Assembly (NCBI GenBank): GCA_025403435.1
Contig: CM046348.1
Span: 28,476,148-28,540,147 of the forward strand
DNA from: Artocarpus heterophyllus
Lineage: Eukaryota; Streptophyta; Magnoliopsida; Rosales; Moraceae
Direction of reading: 5' to 3'
DNA: 64,000 nt
The position numbers and the translations under genes were made by a program. This document shows positions 34,301 to 46,238 of the stretch, in pieces. The number at the start of each line of letters is the position of its first letter. Position 1 is the first letter of the stretch. Below the pieces are notes generated by a model that was given only the letters and a program-made list of their open reading frames with translations, was not told the DNA's origin and did no database searches.

Positions 34301-37300
34301 CACTCTATACCTACGATTCCATACTGTAGGTAGGATGGGTACTTACTTGATTAGAACGTCGGGTAATTCAACCTCAATTTTCCTCTGTCCTAAACTTCTA
34401 GGATCCTGTTGGCCAATTTCAAAGCCATTAGCCAATATGCACTATATTTCAACACAAAGTGATCGTTAATTAATGAACTGAGTTGCATAACTATACACAA
34501 CTCTAGAAACCACTAGTTTTTCTTATTTCTATCTAACTCTATCCTATTGTCTCTAACAAAGGGCATGAATCTTTCTAATCATTACTTTTTCCCTTTTGAA
34601 ACAATTTGAAGCGGTTTGGGTTATATGGGCAAAAATAACGATTTTGCCCTCTATGAGCCTATTGACCTATCCGAGCTAGATTTCATTATTTAGCGAAAAT
34701 AGTCACGTATTAATTTTAAAATAATACCCTAATGGCTCGGATCTCCTTATTTCATATCTACGCCCCATTTTCGTAAAACTTTGCAGTTTAGCTCCTAAAT
34801 TGAAAATTTTTGACAATTTTATCCCCGGGCCTAAAATTTATCTCTTTAAACCAAAATTTCCCATTTTTCACAAGAATCATTTTTACTCAAAGTACGATAC
34901 CTTAAATCATTTTGAAAAATGAAATTTTTGCCATTTTAACATTTTTTTCGCTTTTAAGAAATTCTTGAAAAATTAAAATCTCACAATCGGTTGAGATTTT
35001 CTATGAACCGTCCATGTTGCCTAACAGTTTCATCGAGATCTACAACTTTTTTGTTTTAAATTTTCCCAAATTCTCACTATTTAGGGGTGTTTTTGGGCAT
35101 TTTTCAAATCTGCCGAGGGAAAGCTTTCTCTTTCAATTTAGTCCTTAGGGTATTTTTGTAAAAATCCATTTTAAAATTACCTTTTAGCCACTGAATAAAC
35201 AGATTCACCCCTTGTCCAAAGCTTTTCTATACCAAAACATCATTTTTGCAAAACTTAACCATAAAATTACAAAAATAACATACTTTGCATAAACTCCCGT
35301 TTTGCATCAACAACCCATAGTTTTGACAATACCATCATACTATAAGTCACATACTCATAGAATATAATCAAAACTTTGCCTAAAAACATCACATGCTTTA
35401 GAAACAATAAAGATCAAAACAAAAATTACATAAATTCAAGTTTAAGGGTTTAAAACTTACCCAAATAGGAATTTTGTGCTTCAGGCCTTCCAAGGACTCC
35501 CTTGAAGCTCTTTCCTAAGCATTATTCATGCAAAAATCACCTTGAATCAAATCTCTCCTTAACCCATGCAAACCCTAAGAAAACTTGAAAAAAAGTTTAG
35601 GTTTTACCTCAAATTTGAAGAAATCCTTTAACCTGTGCTTCTTGAATTTGGTTGGGGTCAATTTGTGCAAGATTTTGAGTTTGGAAAAATTTTCTTGAAG
35701 GGCTCTCCAATGGCTGCCGAATGTTGAGGGAAGAAATGAGAGTAAGTTTGGCTTATTTCATAATTACTTCAAGCTTATCACAACTATGGTGACTCATCAA
35801 CAATTTAATGGGCTTGCTAGATGGCAAATTGTGCTTGGGCCAATTTTTGTGATGTGGTGGCCCAATAGGATTTTGTTGGGTGTTCACTTAGTGGCACAAA
35901 AACAAATTTACACTATATAGTTTTTTACCACTTAGTATTTTTCCTACACTGCCGTGGTCGAATTAGTGCAAACTCGTAACCTTAGACTGTGTAAACTATT
36001 TTACTTGCCTTTGGTTTACTTTTGGAGGCTAAATGTAGCATTTTTAATATCTGTGTTTCACTTAGCAGTATACTTGTACTGCGTCGGCCTTATTTTTACA
36101 CTAGGTTGGGTTTCGGTGGACTCTATGTCTTACTCGTATTCTAAATACCCATTCGTTTTTATCACAATTTTGCAATTAATTGTGATATAAAATTCATTTT
36201 ATGGATATTATTTACAAATTTTTGAGTAATTAAACTCATAAAATCTGTATTAAAAATATCTAACATGGCATCACATTCACAGTGTAATATTCATTTAGTA
36301 CTGCTTATTTACATATTATCATAATTTTACAAAAATTACAATTTTAAGAGTAAATTCGTTAATTAAACCCAATTACATATTAGGTTTTATTAATGAATTT
36401 TTTTTTCTAGTCATTACAAAATTGGCCTTTAAGGCCCCCAAAATCATCATTTCTTGAAAACTTGTTAAACTTTGTGTAAAATACAAAGTTTAACAATTTT
36501 TCACTTTTAAATACAAAACCCCTACTTTCTTTCTTTCTATCATCATCACCACCAATGTAAAACATAAAACAATCATGCCATAATATCCATCTTACATGCC
36601 ATAGTCCAAAACATTTCATCAAACACTTGACATACATGTCTATAACAAAAACTTTCAAGTATAAAGTTTAGAGATTTACCTAAACTTTACCAAGCTTTTT
36701 AATCCTCCTTTGTTAAGCTCAAAACTTTGTTATGTCCTTTCTTTTCATCACTTGAAACCCTTCAAAGTTTCCTTAGAACTTCCTTGTTCTTACTCCTCAT
36801 GCTTGATTTTGCTCCACAACGTAACTTGGAGGCTTGAAATTTATCAAAAATTTGAGAGAGAATTGCCTAGGGGAGGCGGTTTTTGGAGGAAGAAAAATGG
36901 AGAGTTTTTGGTATCTTATTTTGCATGAAACAAATGATGAATTTAAACTTGATTTTTATAAACTTTGATAACTCACCATATTAGTCATCACTTATCATCA
37001 CTTGTGATAAAAAAGTTAGCTTAACTTGGCATTATACGATTTGGCCACCTCAAGGGGTTGTGGTGTTCCACCTTAAAGGTGGCACTTAGGTGGGTCCCAT
37101 ATTAATTTTTACACAGTATAAATTTATATTGATAGTATTTTTCTTAGACTATTGGTATTCTTTTCTATACAATTTATGAGGTCCTACAACCTCTCATACT
37201 TATTCACATCCACCACTTAATGTAGTTCATGTACTGTTTAATTTTATACAGTCTAAATTTATACTGAAAGTATTTTTCTTATACTGTCGGTATATTCTCT

Positions 37301-38104
37301 ATACTGTTATGAGCTTTCATAGCATTCCTTACTCATTTATGTCCTCCAAATAGTATTATTTCTATATTGCTTTAACTTTAAACAATCCAATTGTTGTACT
37401 GCTTAACCTTAAACAGTCTAATTTTTACACTGCATTACTTTTGCAGTGTAATTTTCATGCTACAAAACTTTATCAGTGTAATTTTTTATACTGTATTATT
37501 CTGATACTGCATAATTTTTCATATTATTATATAATATTTCTCTTAAACTGTATTTTTATCATAATATTTATTGCAGTACATTTTGTAACAATTAAGCTTT
37601 CCAGCTTATTTTTATATCCTTCCTTCCTTGCATATGACTATGGCATGATTTTTGCCCTTAAAAATCCCATTTTTGCTTTTATGGAATTTATCATAAAAAT
37701 TAGATTAAACAATAATCCTTATGACACATATTTTGCTTAACATAATCCTTAATATATTGCATTTTTAATGTACTAGAAATGCTCGGGTGTCACAATTGCT
37801 CTCCTTTTTAGAGCTTTAAATAACCTATGTTGAGAAAGGTTGAAAGGAGATGTAGAAGAGATTTTCTAAAAAATCTTACAGGTGCCCACACACTAGTTGG
37901 TAGGAGAATAGCAAGGAAGATTTGAAGATCTCAAAATGCTTGATCATCCAAAGCTACTGCTAAACTAGTAAGTTTGTGTTTTATTCAATTATTATATATA
38001 AAATCGTGAGAAGGATTTTAAGAGTTTAAGAAAAATTTTAAAACGTTATTACGTTGTGTTTTTCACTAGTTTATTGAAATTTTTCTAGACAAACCAACAA
38101 CTTG

Positions 38105-38430
38105 AGCAACAAAGTACTCTCGGCAGACACCACACCGATGTCCCCTTCACTCTAAAGTGTTCCTTGATCTTGCTTGTTTAAGTAGACCAGACCACCAAAA
38201 GGTGGGATAGGCAATCTGACCACCATGTACGCACATGGTGTTGAGCCATTTAAAGTCATCAACAAGGCCTGAGGGGCTCAGACAGAGGCGGCAACCTTAT
38301 TGCTACCATCCACAGGTTGATCGGCCTCCAAGGGGTCAAACGCCCCCTGACAAACCCGACTTTTGCTCATGTCGTCTCCTTTGCTACCTGATTTGATCGG
38401 AAGTTGAAATTTTTATCTCAAATCTATTTC
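38105..38430 (+). mobile_element. TAT-like Gypsy LTR fragment, right part
   Basis: Continues the sequence broken at 17390. It is GC-balanced, with TCGGCAGACACCACACCGATG and CGGCCTCCAAGGGGTCAAACG. No primer-binding site is recognisable, so this is a solo LTR or truncated copy. The right limit is approximate. Confidence 0.45.
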
Positions 38431-39436
38431 TAAAGTTCAAATATGGTCCAAATATAGAGAAAATACAGAGATACACATACTAGAATATAAATAAACATTT
38501 TTTCTTAAATTTTCATGTTAAAATCATAATCCAAATCATCCAAACTCATAACTTTATAAAACAAACTAAAGACATGCATAAACCATACTTTTGGGCTTTA
38601 AATTATAAAACTATTGAACATGCAACCAAGGAATCCAAATTTAAACAACTAAACATGTTTCTAATACTTATATAGAGTCAAATCAAAAAAAATATTCTCT
38701 GTTTTAAACACAAGTTTAGTTTTTGCCTACTAATATTCAAAGCATAATCATGCTCAAGAACAAAGCTTAAACACCAAAAATTTCAAGAGAAAAAATGAGA
38801 AGAAATTAAAGTTGAACTTGGATTAAATAAACACACGTGAACTAGGTTTGTTTCCTTTAAAACTCTTACCTTGAATCCCTAGAAAAAGCCTAGAAATTTC
38901 AACCACTAGTTAAATATGGAAGCTGTCTTAGAGTTTGGCTATGGGGATGGGGCTTTCTTTGAGTTTCTGGGCAAGAAGAAAGGTTGGTCTTCCCCAGATT
39001 TTGAAATAAAGAGACAGTGAGAGGGAGTCGTGAAAGAGAGGGAGGAAATGGAGAGAATTGTTTGATATGGGTGGTTTTTAAGAAATGAAGGCCTTCTGCA
39101 TGTTATCCTTGTCTGAAATGTTTAGACATGGGAGAACGGGCTTTTGAGGCTTTCAAAACCTTGGTCTGCTGAGCTTTCACGTGAAGGCTGGCTGGGAATT
39201 ACTCAGTGGCACTTTGGTAAATCTAAGGTGAGGCAGCTTAAAGTTTGGAAATTGATAAATGATGAGGAAAGGTCCAAAAATAAAAATTTAAACCTGAAGT
39301 TAAACCATTTAAAAAAAGAAAATAATTTTTTATATGAAATTAAATTAATACACATGGTAGTTCCATTTTTAGATTATGAAACACTAATTAATTAAGTTTA
39401 TATACAATTCAATTAATTAAAATTTTGGCTGTTACA
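38430..39436 (-). mobile_element. Gypsy-type LTR, right (5') part, with polypurine tract at 39437-39448
   Basis: On - the LTR starts TGTAACAGCCAAAATTTT at 39436, directly after the purine run CGAGAGAAAAAA (39437-39448), as expected for a 3' LTR. Its continuation is probably 15600-16850. No internal coding region survives to the right. Confidence 0.5.
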
Positions 39437-39448
39437 TTTTTTCTCTCG

Positions 39449-40690
39449 TTTTCCTTGTGAAACAACTTTTCTTGAATGTACCTCTACTTAAATATTTTTC
39501 ATGCACTCTTTTTATCATTATTATTTTTTTTGAAATATGGCCTTTGTGAATCCCTTTTGCTTCCCTAATTGCCCTGTTAAAATATTTTTGCAAATTTGTC
39601 CCTGTTTAAGTATCTTTTGTGTCCCATTCTTTCAAACGCTTTTTTTTTTTTAAACATAGTATCTTAATAATTTATCATCTAACTTTGTCTCACTAAATTT
39701 TCCTTTAAAAAAACTATACCTAAATACTTTGTTTTTGACATTATCCTAAACCCTCAAGAAAATAATAAATTAAGAAAAATAAATAATTTTTTTAAAAATC
39801 ATTTACGTATTTTAAAAAATTCAATGAAATAAATGCATATATACATAACATGTGCTTCCCAACTAGTATAAAGATAAAGATGGATACTAGAACGCGGTGT
39901 TTGAACACAAGAATGTTAAAAAAATTTAAGGAAAAGTTTTCTTATACCTGTATCCATTTTTCGTCTCTCTCCTATTAAGTAAACAAAGCTAAAGATATAA
40001 AATGAATTTGTGCTTCAAACTGACCCAAACAAAAATGGAGTCCAATTACCAAAATCAATAAAGTCAACCGTGCTGACATTAAGAAAAAAATTCTTTAAAA
40101 AATGTTAATTATTTAAAGTGTCCTTTTAGTAGAAGTAAATCTGTTGTTCGTTAATCATAATATCAAGTATAGTTACAATTCCATAGCTCGAGAAAATTCC
40201 TCTAAATAAATAATCACTATCTAAATTAAAAGCATGAAAACCGATTTATGGACAACCCTATTGGCCTTTTCATAAATATGACAAAGCTTGACCCCTTAAA
40301 AGAAAAAAGAAAAAAAAGAGAATAATCTAAAAAATCGGATGACAGTAAATTAAACTCATTACAACCAAAATCTTGATAATTAGGTACAACACAACTTTTC
40401 TAATGCCCCATTATATCTATGTCATTTTTTTTTAGGTGTTATATCCCTCACTACTTTTTTATAGGCTATTTGAGGAGTTAAATAAAATTGAGAGTTTAAA
40501 CTAAAAATACTGTAAAAATTTACATTATAAGTTACTTTTGTTTTATATTATAGCATGTAAGAGCTTTATATTGTTCACGGTTGAAACTACAAGTTCGAAC
40601 TAAGGTTGCCAAATATCATATTAGTATAAAAGCAAATTTTTTCCCCTATGAGTTTTACCATTAATACGCAGATAAACTCCACCAGCCATT
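39449..40690. other. AT-rich DNA with no gene
   Basis: Nothing codes here. About 40490-40620 resembles the core of the MITE-like repeats at 4236 and 13128 (TATTATAGCATGTAAGAGCTT). Confidence 0.5.
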
Positions 40691-41064
40691 AATAGATCTC
40701 CTTGAAATCTGTTGGAGATCAGATAACAAGGAGGAGAGTGGAAATCAACAGAAAGGAGCTATGTCGGAGATCGACTTGGGACGAAGGCCTCGATCAGCAC
40801 TTGGTGGAGGAATGGGGGTTGGAAGCTGGATCAGGTCGCTGCGAGCTTCTCGTGGTTGGTTCGGATGCCAACGGCTCCTGCATGTAGATCAAATAACAGT
40901 CCGTGTGACGAAGCAAATGACAGCGAGGCAAATGATCAACAACATTGCAGTGGAAGGAGCTCTGAGGTCAACAGTGCGTAGAAGAATGATCGAATAACGA
41001 CGACATGTAGAGCAGGTTGAGAAATTGCCGGAGACAACACGAGGGTGTTGGGTTTGTCGATGCC
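40691..41064. other. GC-balanced segment split by the copia element, left part
   Basis: An island of higher GC that continues at 48129-48290 on the far side of the copia insertion. It is purine-rich and holds 61- and 78-codon frames of no known family. It may be a decayed gene or transposon leader; I cannot assign it. Confidence 0.4.
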
Positions 41065-41069
41065 AAAGA

Positions 41070-41889
41070 TGTAAAACATAAAACTGAAACAATTCTAATC
41101 ATGCCAAAACTGTATGCATATCAAGAATTGAATTAAAACGGAAGCGTGTGAATTTTTGTTACCTCCGGCCATTGCACCAGAGAAGTCCGACGGTGTACCG
41201 TGACTGCCTGCACTTGAGAGCTTCCAAGTCCTCCAAAAAGCTCAATTGATGGTGTTGGTACTTTAGAGAATTTTCGGACTTGGGGACCCAAGTTTTGTTT
41301 CACAAAATCTGTACGTGAAAAACTTTTTTCTGATTTTCTACTCTCTGCTCATTTCCTCCCATCAAGGAAATAAATAGCACCCAAGAAAAATCAGTTACCA
41401 GATTAATTTTAATGGGAAATGAATGAGACCACTAATGCATAATTGTTACAAAGAATAAATTGGTTTCAATGTTGAAACCTAATCATGCCAAAACTGTATG
41501 CATATCAAGAATTGAATTAAAACGGAAGCGTGTGAATTTTGTTACCTCCGGCCATTGCACCAGAGAAGTCCGACGGTGTACCGTGACTGCCTGCACTTGA
41601 GAGCTTCCAAGTCCTCCAAAAAGCTCAATTGATGGTGTTGGTACTTTAGAGAATTTTCAGACTTGGGGACCCAAGTTTTGTTTCACAAAATCTGTACGTG
41701 AAAAACTTTTTTCTGATTTTCTACTCTCTGCTCATTTCCTCCCATCAAGGAAATAAATAGCACCTAAGAAAAATCAGTTACCAGATTAATTTTAATGAGA
41801 AATGAATGAGACCACTAATGTACAATTGTTACAAAGACTAAATTGGTTTCAATGTTGAAACCTTTGAAATGCCTAATGTAACAGTTACA
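41070..41889 (-). repeat. Copia downstream (3') LTR with an internal 384-bp tandem duplication
   Basis: Unit 1 (41097-41480) and unit 2 (41481-41864) are direct copies beginning AATCATGCCAAAACTG. The upstream LTR has only one copy, so the LTR is 820 bp instead of 436. Confidence 0.93.
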
Positions 41890-41902
41890 TTCTCCCACTT
41901 GG
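41890..41902 (-). other. Copia polypurine tract
   Basis: On - CCAAGTGGGAGAA lies immediately before the LTR start TGTAACTG. It is the plus-strand primer site. Confidence 0.85.
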
Positions 41903-42195
41903 TCTCCATATTTATATTTATATCCATTAAACCCAAACTTTCAGGAAACAAATACATGAATCATGGCGATAATTTCTCTAAATTGTGAGTATTATCTTCC
42001 ATATATTACAATGTATTATTTCTCAGACTTTATTCCTTATATGGTAACTTAACTTTATGAATAAACCCAATGTTTATTCTTGGTCCTACTATATGTGAAT
42101 TTTCTCCAATTACTTAATGCGCAAAACAAATATGAGAAAACATCACAATTGAATAAGAGTCTCATTAAGACTGTAAATTGTATATACAAACAAAT

Positions 42196-43743
42196 TTACA
42201 TTATGGAACCAAGTCCCATCTGTACAACATGATCCTTAAATGACTTCGGTGGCATTCCTTTTGTCAGAGGATCTGCGATCATCAATTCAGTGCTTATATG
42301 CTCAATGACCACTTTATTTTCCTTAATGCGTTCCCTTATGGCTAAGTACTTAATGTCGATATGTTTACTTCGACTGCCACTCTTATTATTCTTAGCCATA
42401 AAGACAGCAGCTGAATTGTCACAATATATCCTTAATGGCCTAGACATAGAATCTACAATTCTAAGGCCTGTCATGAAACTCTTCAACCATACACCATGCG
42501 AAGTAGCCTCAAAACAAGAAACGAACTCTGCCTCCATCGTGGAAGTAGCAACCAACGTTTGCTTTCCACTCCTCCAAGATACAGCTGCTCCGGCTAGCAT
42601 GAAAATATAACCTGAAGTTGATTTTCTCGAATCAACACAGCCAACAAAGTCTGAATCGGAGTAGCCAATCACCTCTAGAATGTTAGTTCGTCTATACATA
42701 AGCATGTAATCCTTTGTACCTTGAAGGTACCTCATCACCTTCTTTGCAGCCCTCCAGTGGTCAATGCCTGGGTTACTCTGATATCTTCCTAACATTCCCA
42801 CAGCAAATGCAATGTCAGGTCTTGTGCAGACCTGAGCATACATAAGGCTTCCGACAGCTGAAGCATAAGGAATGTTGCTCATTTGAACTTTCTCGAAATC
42901 ATTCCTTGGACATTGGTTCAAACTGAACTTATCACCCTTCACAATGGGTGCTACATTTGGTGAACAATCTTTCATCCGAAATCTGTCTAAGACTTTATTG
43001 ATATAGGTTTCCTGCGATAGTCCCAAAATACATCGAGATCTATCCCTATGGATCTTTATGCCAATGACATAAGATGCCTCACCCATATCCTTCATATCAA
43101 AGTTCTTAGAAAAGAATTGTTTCACCTCATATAGAAACCCCTTGTCATTGGTTGTAAGAAGGATATCATCCACATATAAAACAAGGAAACAAATCTTGCT
43201 CCCACTGACCTTCTGGTATATACATTGATCCATGATGTTCTCTTCAAAACCAAATGAAGTGATGACATCATGGAATTTCAAATACCATTGACAGGAAGCC
43301 TGTTTCAAACCATATATGGATTTCTTGAGTTTACACACCAATTGCTCACCATCACTAGAGGAGAATCCTTCAGGTTGTTTCATATAAACCTCTTCCTCTA
43401 GATCACCATTGAGGAATGCCGTTTTCACATCCATCTGATGTAACTCAAAATCAAAATGAGCTACTAATGCCATGATCACATGAAGGGAGTCCTTTTTAGA
43501 TACAGGAGAAAAAGTCTCAGTGTACTCTATACCTTCCCTTTGAGTGAATCTTTTAGCAACGAGTCTTGCCTTATGTCTCTCAATGTTGCCTAATGAGTCT
43601 TTCTTTGTCTTGAAGACCCATTTGCATCCAATGGCTTTTACACCATCAGGCAACTTGACAAGATCCCAGACTCCATTAGATGACATAGAGTTCATCTCAT
43701 CTTTCATGGCATCATACCACAAGTTAGATTCCTTACAACTCAT
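42196..43743 (-). pseudogene. Copia reverse transcriptase and RNase H
   Basis: A 515-codon open frame covering the whole RT-RNase H part. RT has HQMDVKTAFLNG (102-113), KSIYGLKQA (141-149) and the catalytic YVDDILL (190-196). RNase H has GYSDSDFVGC, STMEAEF and YCDNSAA, and the family signature KHIDIKYLAIRERI follows. The block is intact, but an upstream in-frame TAG at 43939-43941 cuts it off from integrase, so it is not made as part of the polyprotein unless the stop is read through. Confidence 0.92.
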
Positions 43744-43938
43744 GGCTTGTGAAAACGTTTCTGGATCATTTTCGGCTCCTATGTTGTAGTCAGACTCTTG
43801 TAGATATACAATATAGTCACTAGGAATGGCTGATCGCCTTACTCTAGTAGATCTCCTTAATGCTGGTTCAACATTCTCTTGAGGAGTATGTTGATCAGCT
43901 GGCTGTTCAACTGGATCTACTACTTCTTGAACAGCAAT

Positions 43939-44868
43939 CTATGGAATTTGAATGACTGGCTGTTGTTCAATACGCGTTTGAACTGTAGGCGTATCGCGTA
44001 TAACAATCACTCTATCATATGAAGTGGAAGCTTGAGCATCTGTATGATCTTTCTCTGGAACGGTGTTCCAAGATCGATCGCTCCCACTGATCAAGTCATT
44101 CTCAAGAAATTTTGCATTTCTTGATTCCACAAACCTAGTGGTATGTGGTGGACAATAAAATCTGTATCCCTTAAACCGTTCAACATATCCAACGAAATAC
44201 CCACTTATGGTCCTTGGGTCTAGTTTCTGTTCTTGTGGATTATAGACTCTCACTTCAGACAGGCATCCCCAAACGCGTATATGTCGCAAACTCGGTTTCC
44301 AACCTTTCCATAACTCGAATGGTGTCTTTGAGACAGCCTTAGTTGGAACTCGGTTTAATATATACACAGCCGTCTTGAGAGCTTCAGTCCACAAAGACCT
44401 AGGAAGCTTGGAGCTGCTAAGCATGCTCCGCACCATATCCAACAATGTTCGGTTTCTTCTTTCTGCCACACCATTTTGATCTGGAGAACCGGGCATAGTA
44501 TATTGGACAACTATCTCATGTTCTTGAAGAAACTTTGCAAATGGACCAGGCGCTTGTCCATCTTCGGTGTATCTACCATAGTATTCACCACCTCTATCAG
44601 ATCTCACTATCTTTATTTGCTTACCACATTGTTTCTCTACTTCTGCCTTAAACACCTTAAAGGCATCTATAGCTTCATTTTTGTTATGAAGTAAGTAGAG
44701 ATACAAATATCGTGAGTAATCATCAATAAAAGTAATGAAATACTTTTGACCATACACGTCTATGTCTGGACTACAAATATCTGTATGTATGATCTCTAAT
44801 ATGTCTGAACTCCTCTTGGCACCTTCTTTGACATATTGGTCTGCTTTCCCTTTATGCGGTCCACACAA
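43939..44868 (-). pseudogene. Copia integrase core and C-terminal part
   Basis: Contains [10 protein letters not shown], then VRSDRGGEY and [11 protein letters not shown], supplying the catalytic D, D and E, followed by the usual [12 protein letters not shown] tail. A TAG at 43939-43941 ends it. A one-base frame change near 44820 separates it from the zinc-finger part. Confidence 0.9.
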
Positions 44869-45353
44869 GTGTCAAAGTCAGCAAAATCTAGAGTACTAAG
44901 TACTCCATCATTCATTAGTCTCTTTATTCTCTCAATAGAGATATGACCCAATCTACGGTGCCACAACATAGAGGAATCTTCATTCATAACACATCTCTTA
45001 ATGCCAGCATTATCTTGAACATGCATAGAAGTATAAGAAGTTTTATCCAGTAAATTAATTTTGAAAAGACCATTTGACAACGTACCATTTCTAATAAGTT
45101 CAGATCTATAAAATAAACTAAATATAGTGTCTGAAAAATTAAAGGAAAATCCCAATGGTACAAGCCTTGAAACTGAAATTAAATTCCTAGAAAAACTAGG
45201 AATAGAAAATGTCTTTTCTAACTTTAAAACATAACCACTAGATAAAACTAAATTGCATGTTCCGACAGCCTCTACATGTGAGCGCATCTTGTTGCCTGAA
45301 TAGATGCACTGCTCACTTCCCACTGGCTTTCTTAGGCCTTGCAATCCCTGCAA
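44796..45353 (-). pseudogene. Copia protease end and integrase zinc-finger region
   Basis: Follows gag in the same frame after the TGA at 45390. The protease active site (IDSGSS) lies just downstream of that stop, before the first Met of this frame. LWHRRLGHISIERIKRLMN is the HH half of the integrase zinc finger. In the CC half ([10 protein letters not shown]) the second Cys is replaced by Arg. Confidence 0.85.
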
Positions 45354-45389
45354 GGAATTAGTGACATGGATTGAAGAACCAGAATCAAT

Positions 45390-46238
45390 TCACCATGTGT
45401 TATGTTCAACATCAACCATATTAGATTCATAACAGACAAGTGAGAATTGAGTACCTTTTTTGTCAAGCCATCTCTGATATTTAGGACAATCCTTCTTTAT
45501 GCGCCCCTTCTTTTTACAAAAGAAGCACCTGGATTCCTTCTTGATATCAGCTTGAGCAGACAGTTTGCCTTTTCCCTTATTATTGGCTTGGCCCTTGTTC
45601 TTCCTTTGAGTTGCCAGATGCACACTCTCTCCCGCTTCCATAACAAGCCTTCCTTCTTCATGAACACACATGGTCATCAATTCATTGATGGACCATTTAT
45701 CCTTATGTGTGTTGTAGGATATCTTGAAAGGTCCATATTGATGCGGGAGAGTGTTGAGGATGTAGTGCACAAGGAAGGTTTCAGACATCTCAACCTCAAG
45801 TGTCTTTAGCTGAGCCGCTATATCCCTCATTTGTATGATGTGCTCACGCACACCATGAATTCTAGTAAGCTTCATGGATGAAAATTTCATTATCAGAGTG
45901 CTAGCCAAGGCTTTGTCTGATGTAGCAAACTGCTCATCAATTGCCTTCATCAGAGCTCGCACTTTGTCATATTGCTCCAATGAACCACGTATGTCAGCCG
46001 AGATTTTCGTCTTTATAAACATTACGCAGAGGCGATTAGATCGCTCCCACTTTTCATAACGGTCAACGTCATCTGGCTGGCTGGTCTCCGTAATGGCAGG
46101 TGGTTCATCCTTACGGATAGCCAAGTCAATGTCCATGACACCTAAATGAAGAAGAATTCTCTCCTTCCACACCTTATAGTTGTCTCCCTTAAGTTCGGGA
46201 ATGTCACACTGGAAATCAGAGTAACTCACAGTTTGCAT
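45390..46238 (-). pseudogene. Copia gag
   Basis: 282 codons starting MQTVSYSDFQCDIPELKGDN, with the copia gag fold (LKGDNYKVWKERI; later LNTLPHQYGPF). Near residue 235-255 the zinc knuckle reads CFFCKKKGRIKKDC, with Arg where the zinc-binding His should be. The frame ends in TGA immediately before the protease active site. Confidence 0.9.

Larger units (their letters stand above)
24489..36418 (-). mobile_element. Full-length Ty3/Gypsy chromovirus (Tekay/Del-like)
   Basis: Two LTRs of about 3.0 kb (24489-27490 and 32570-36418) flank gag, protease, reverse transcriptase, RNase H, integrase and a C-terminal chromodomain, in that order on -. The order RT-RNase H-integrase defines Ty3/Gypsy, and the chromodomain defines a chromovirus. 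A perfect AAATT duplication flanks it (24484-24488 and 36419-36423). A primer-binding site for initiator tRNA-Met lies beside the upstream LTR. The LTRs differ at roughly 5% of positions by eye, so insertion is not recent. Every coding segment is broken by stops or frameshifts, so the element cannot move by itself. Confidence 0.93.
32570..36418 (-). repeat. Chromovirus upstream (5') LTR, with nested hAT
   Basis: Same ends as the other LTR except that the final bases are TGATA rather than TGACA. It is 3018 bp after removing the 823-bp insert and its 8-base duplication. Its promoter drove the element on -. Confidence 0.92.
21677..37794 (-). mobile_element. Second solo LTR (TGTGACACCCGAGC...), split by the chromovirus
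   Basis: Read on -, it starts TGTGACACCCGAGCATTTC at 37794 and ends GGCAGGTCGTCACA at 21677. Flanks ATTAC (21672-21676) and ATTGC (37795-37799) are a 5-base duplication with one transition. Its own sequence is 36424-37794 plus 21677-24488, about 4.2 kb, AT-rich and non-coding. No primer-binding site or gag-pol of its own is present, so it is a solo LTR of a large-LTR Gypsy-type family. Confidence 0.7.
17391..38099 (+). mobile_element. Copia-like solo LTR (TGTTGG...CCAACA), split by later insertions
   Basis: Begins TGTTGGGATTAGTGCATTTA and ends CTAGACAAACCAACA, so the termini are a perfect 6-base inverted repeat. A perfect 5-base duplication, ACTTG, flanks it (17386-17390 and 38100-38104). 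Its own sequence is in three pieces: 17391-17868, 20605-21676 and 37800-38099, together about 1.85 kb. No internal region, primer-binding site or polypurine tract accompanies it. The middle piece carries GATATGGACGCGAGTAAAGG and AACCCACAACTTCTACAAG, which I associate with long copia LTRs; that assignment is from memory. Confidence 0.7.

Noticed and set aside
40702..40997. Two overlapping short frames on +
   Set aside because: No conserved motif, and the segment is interrupted by the copia insertion.
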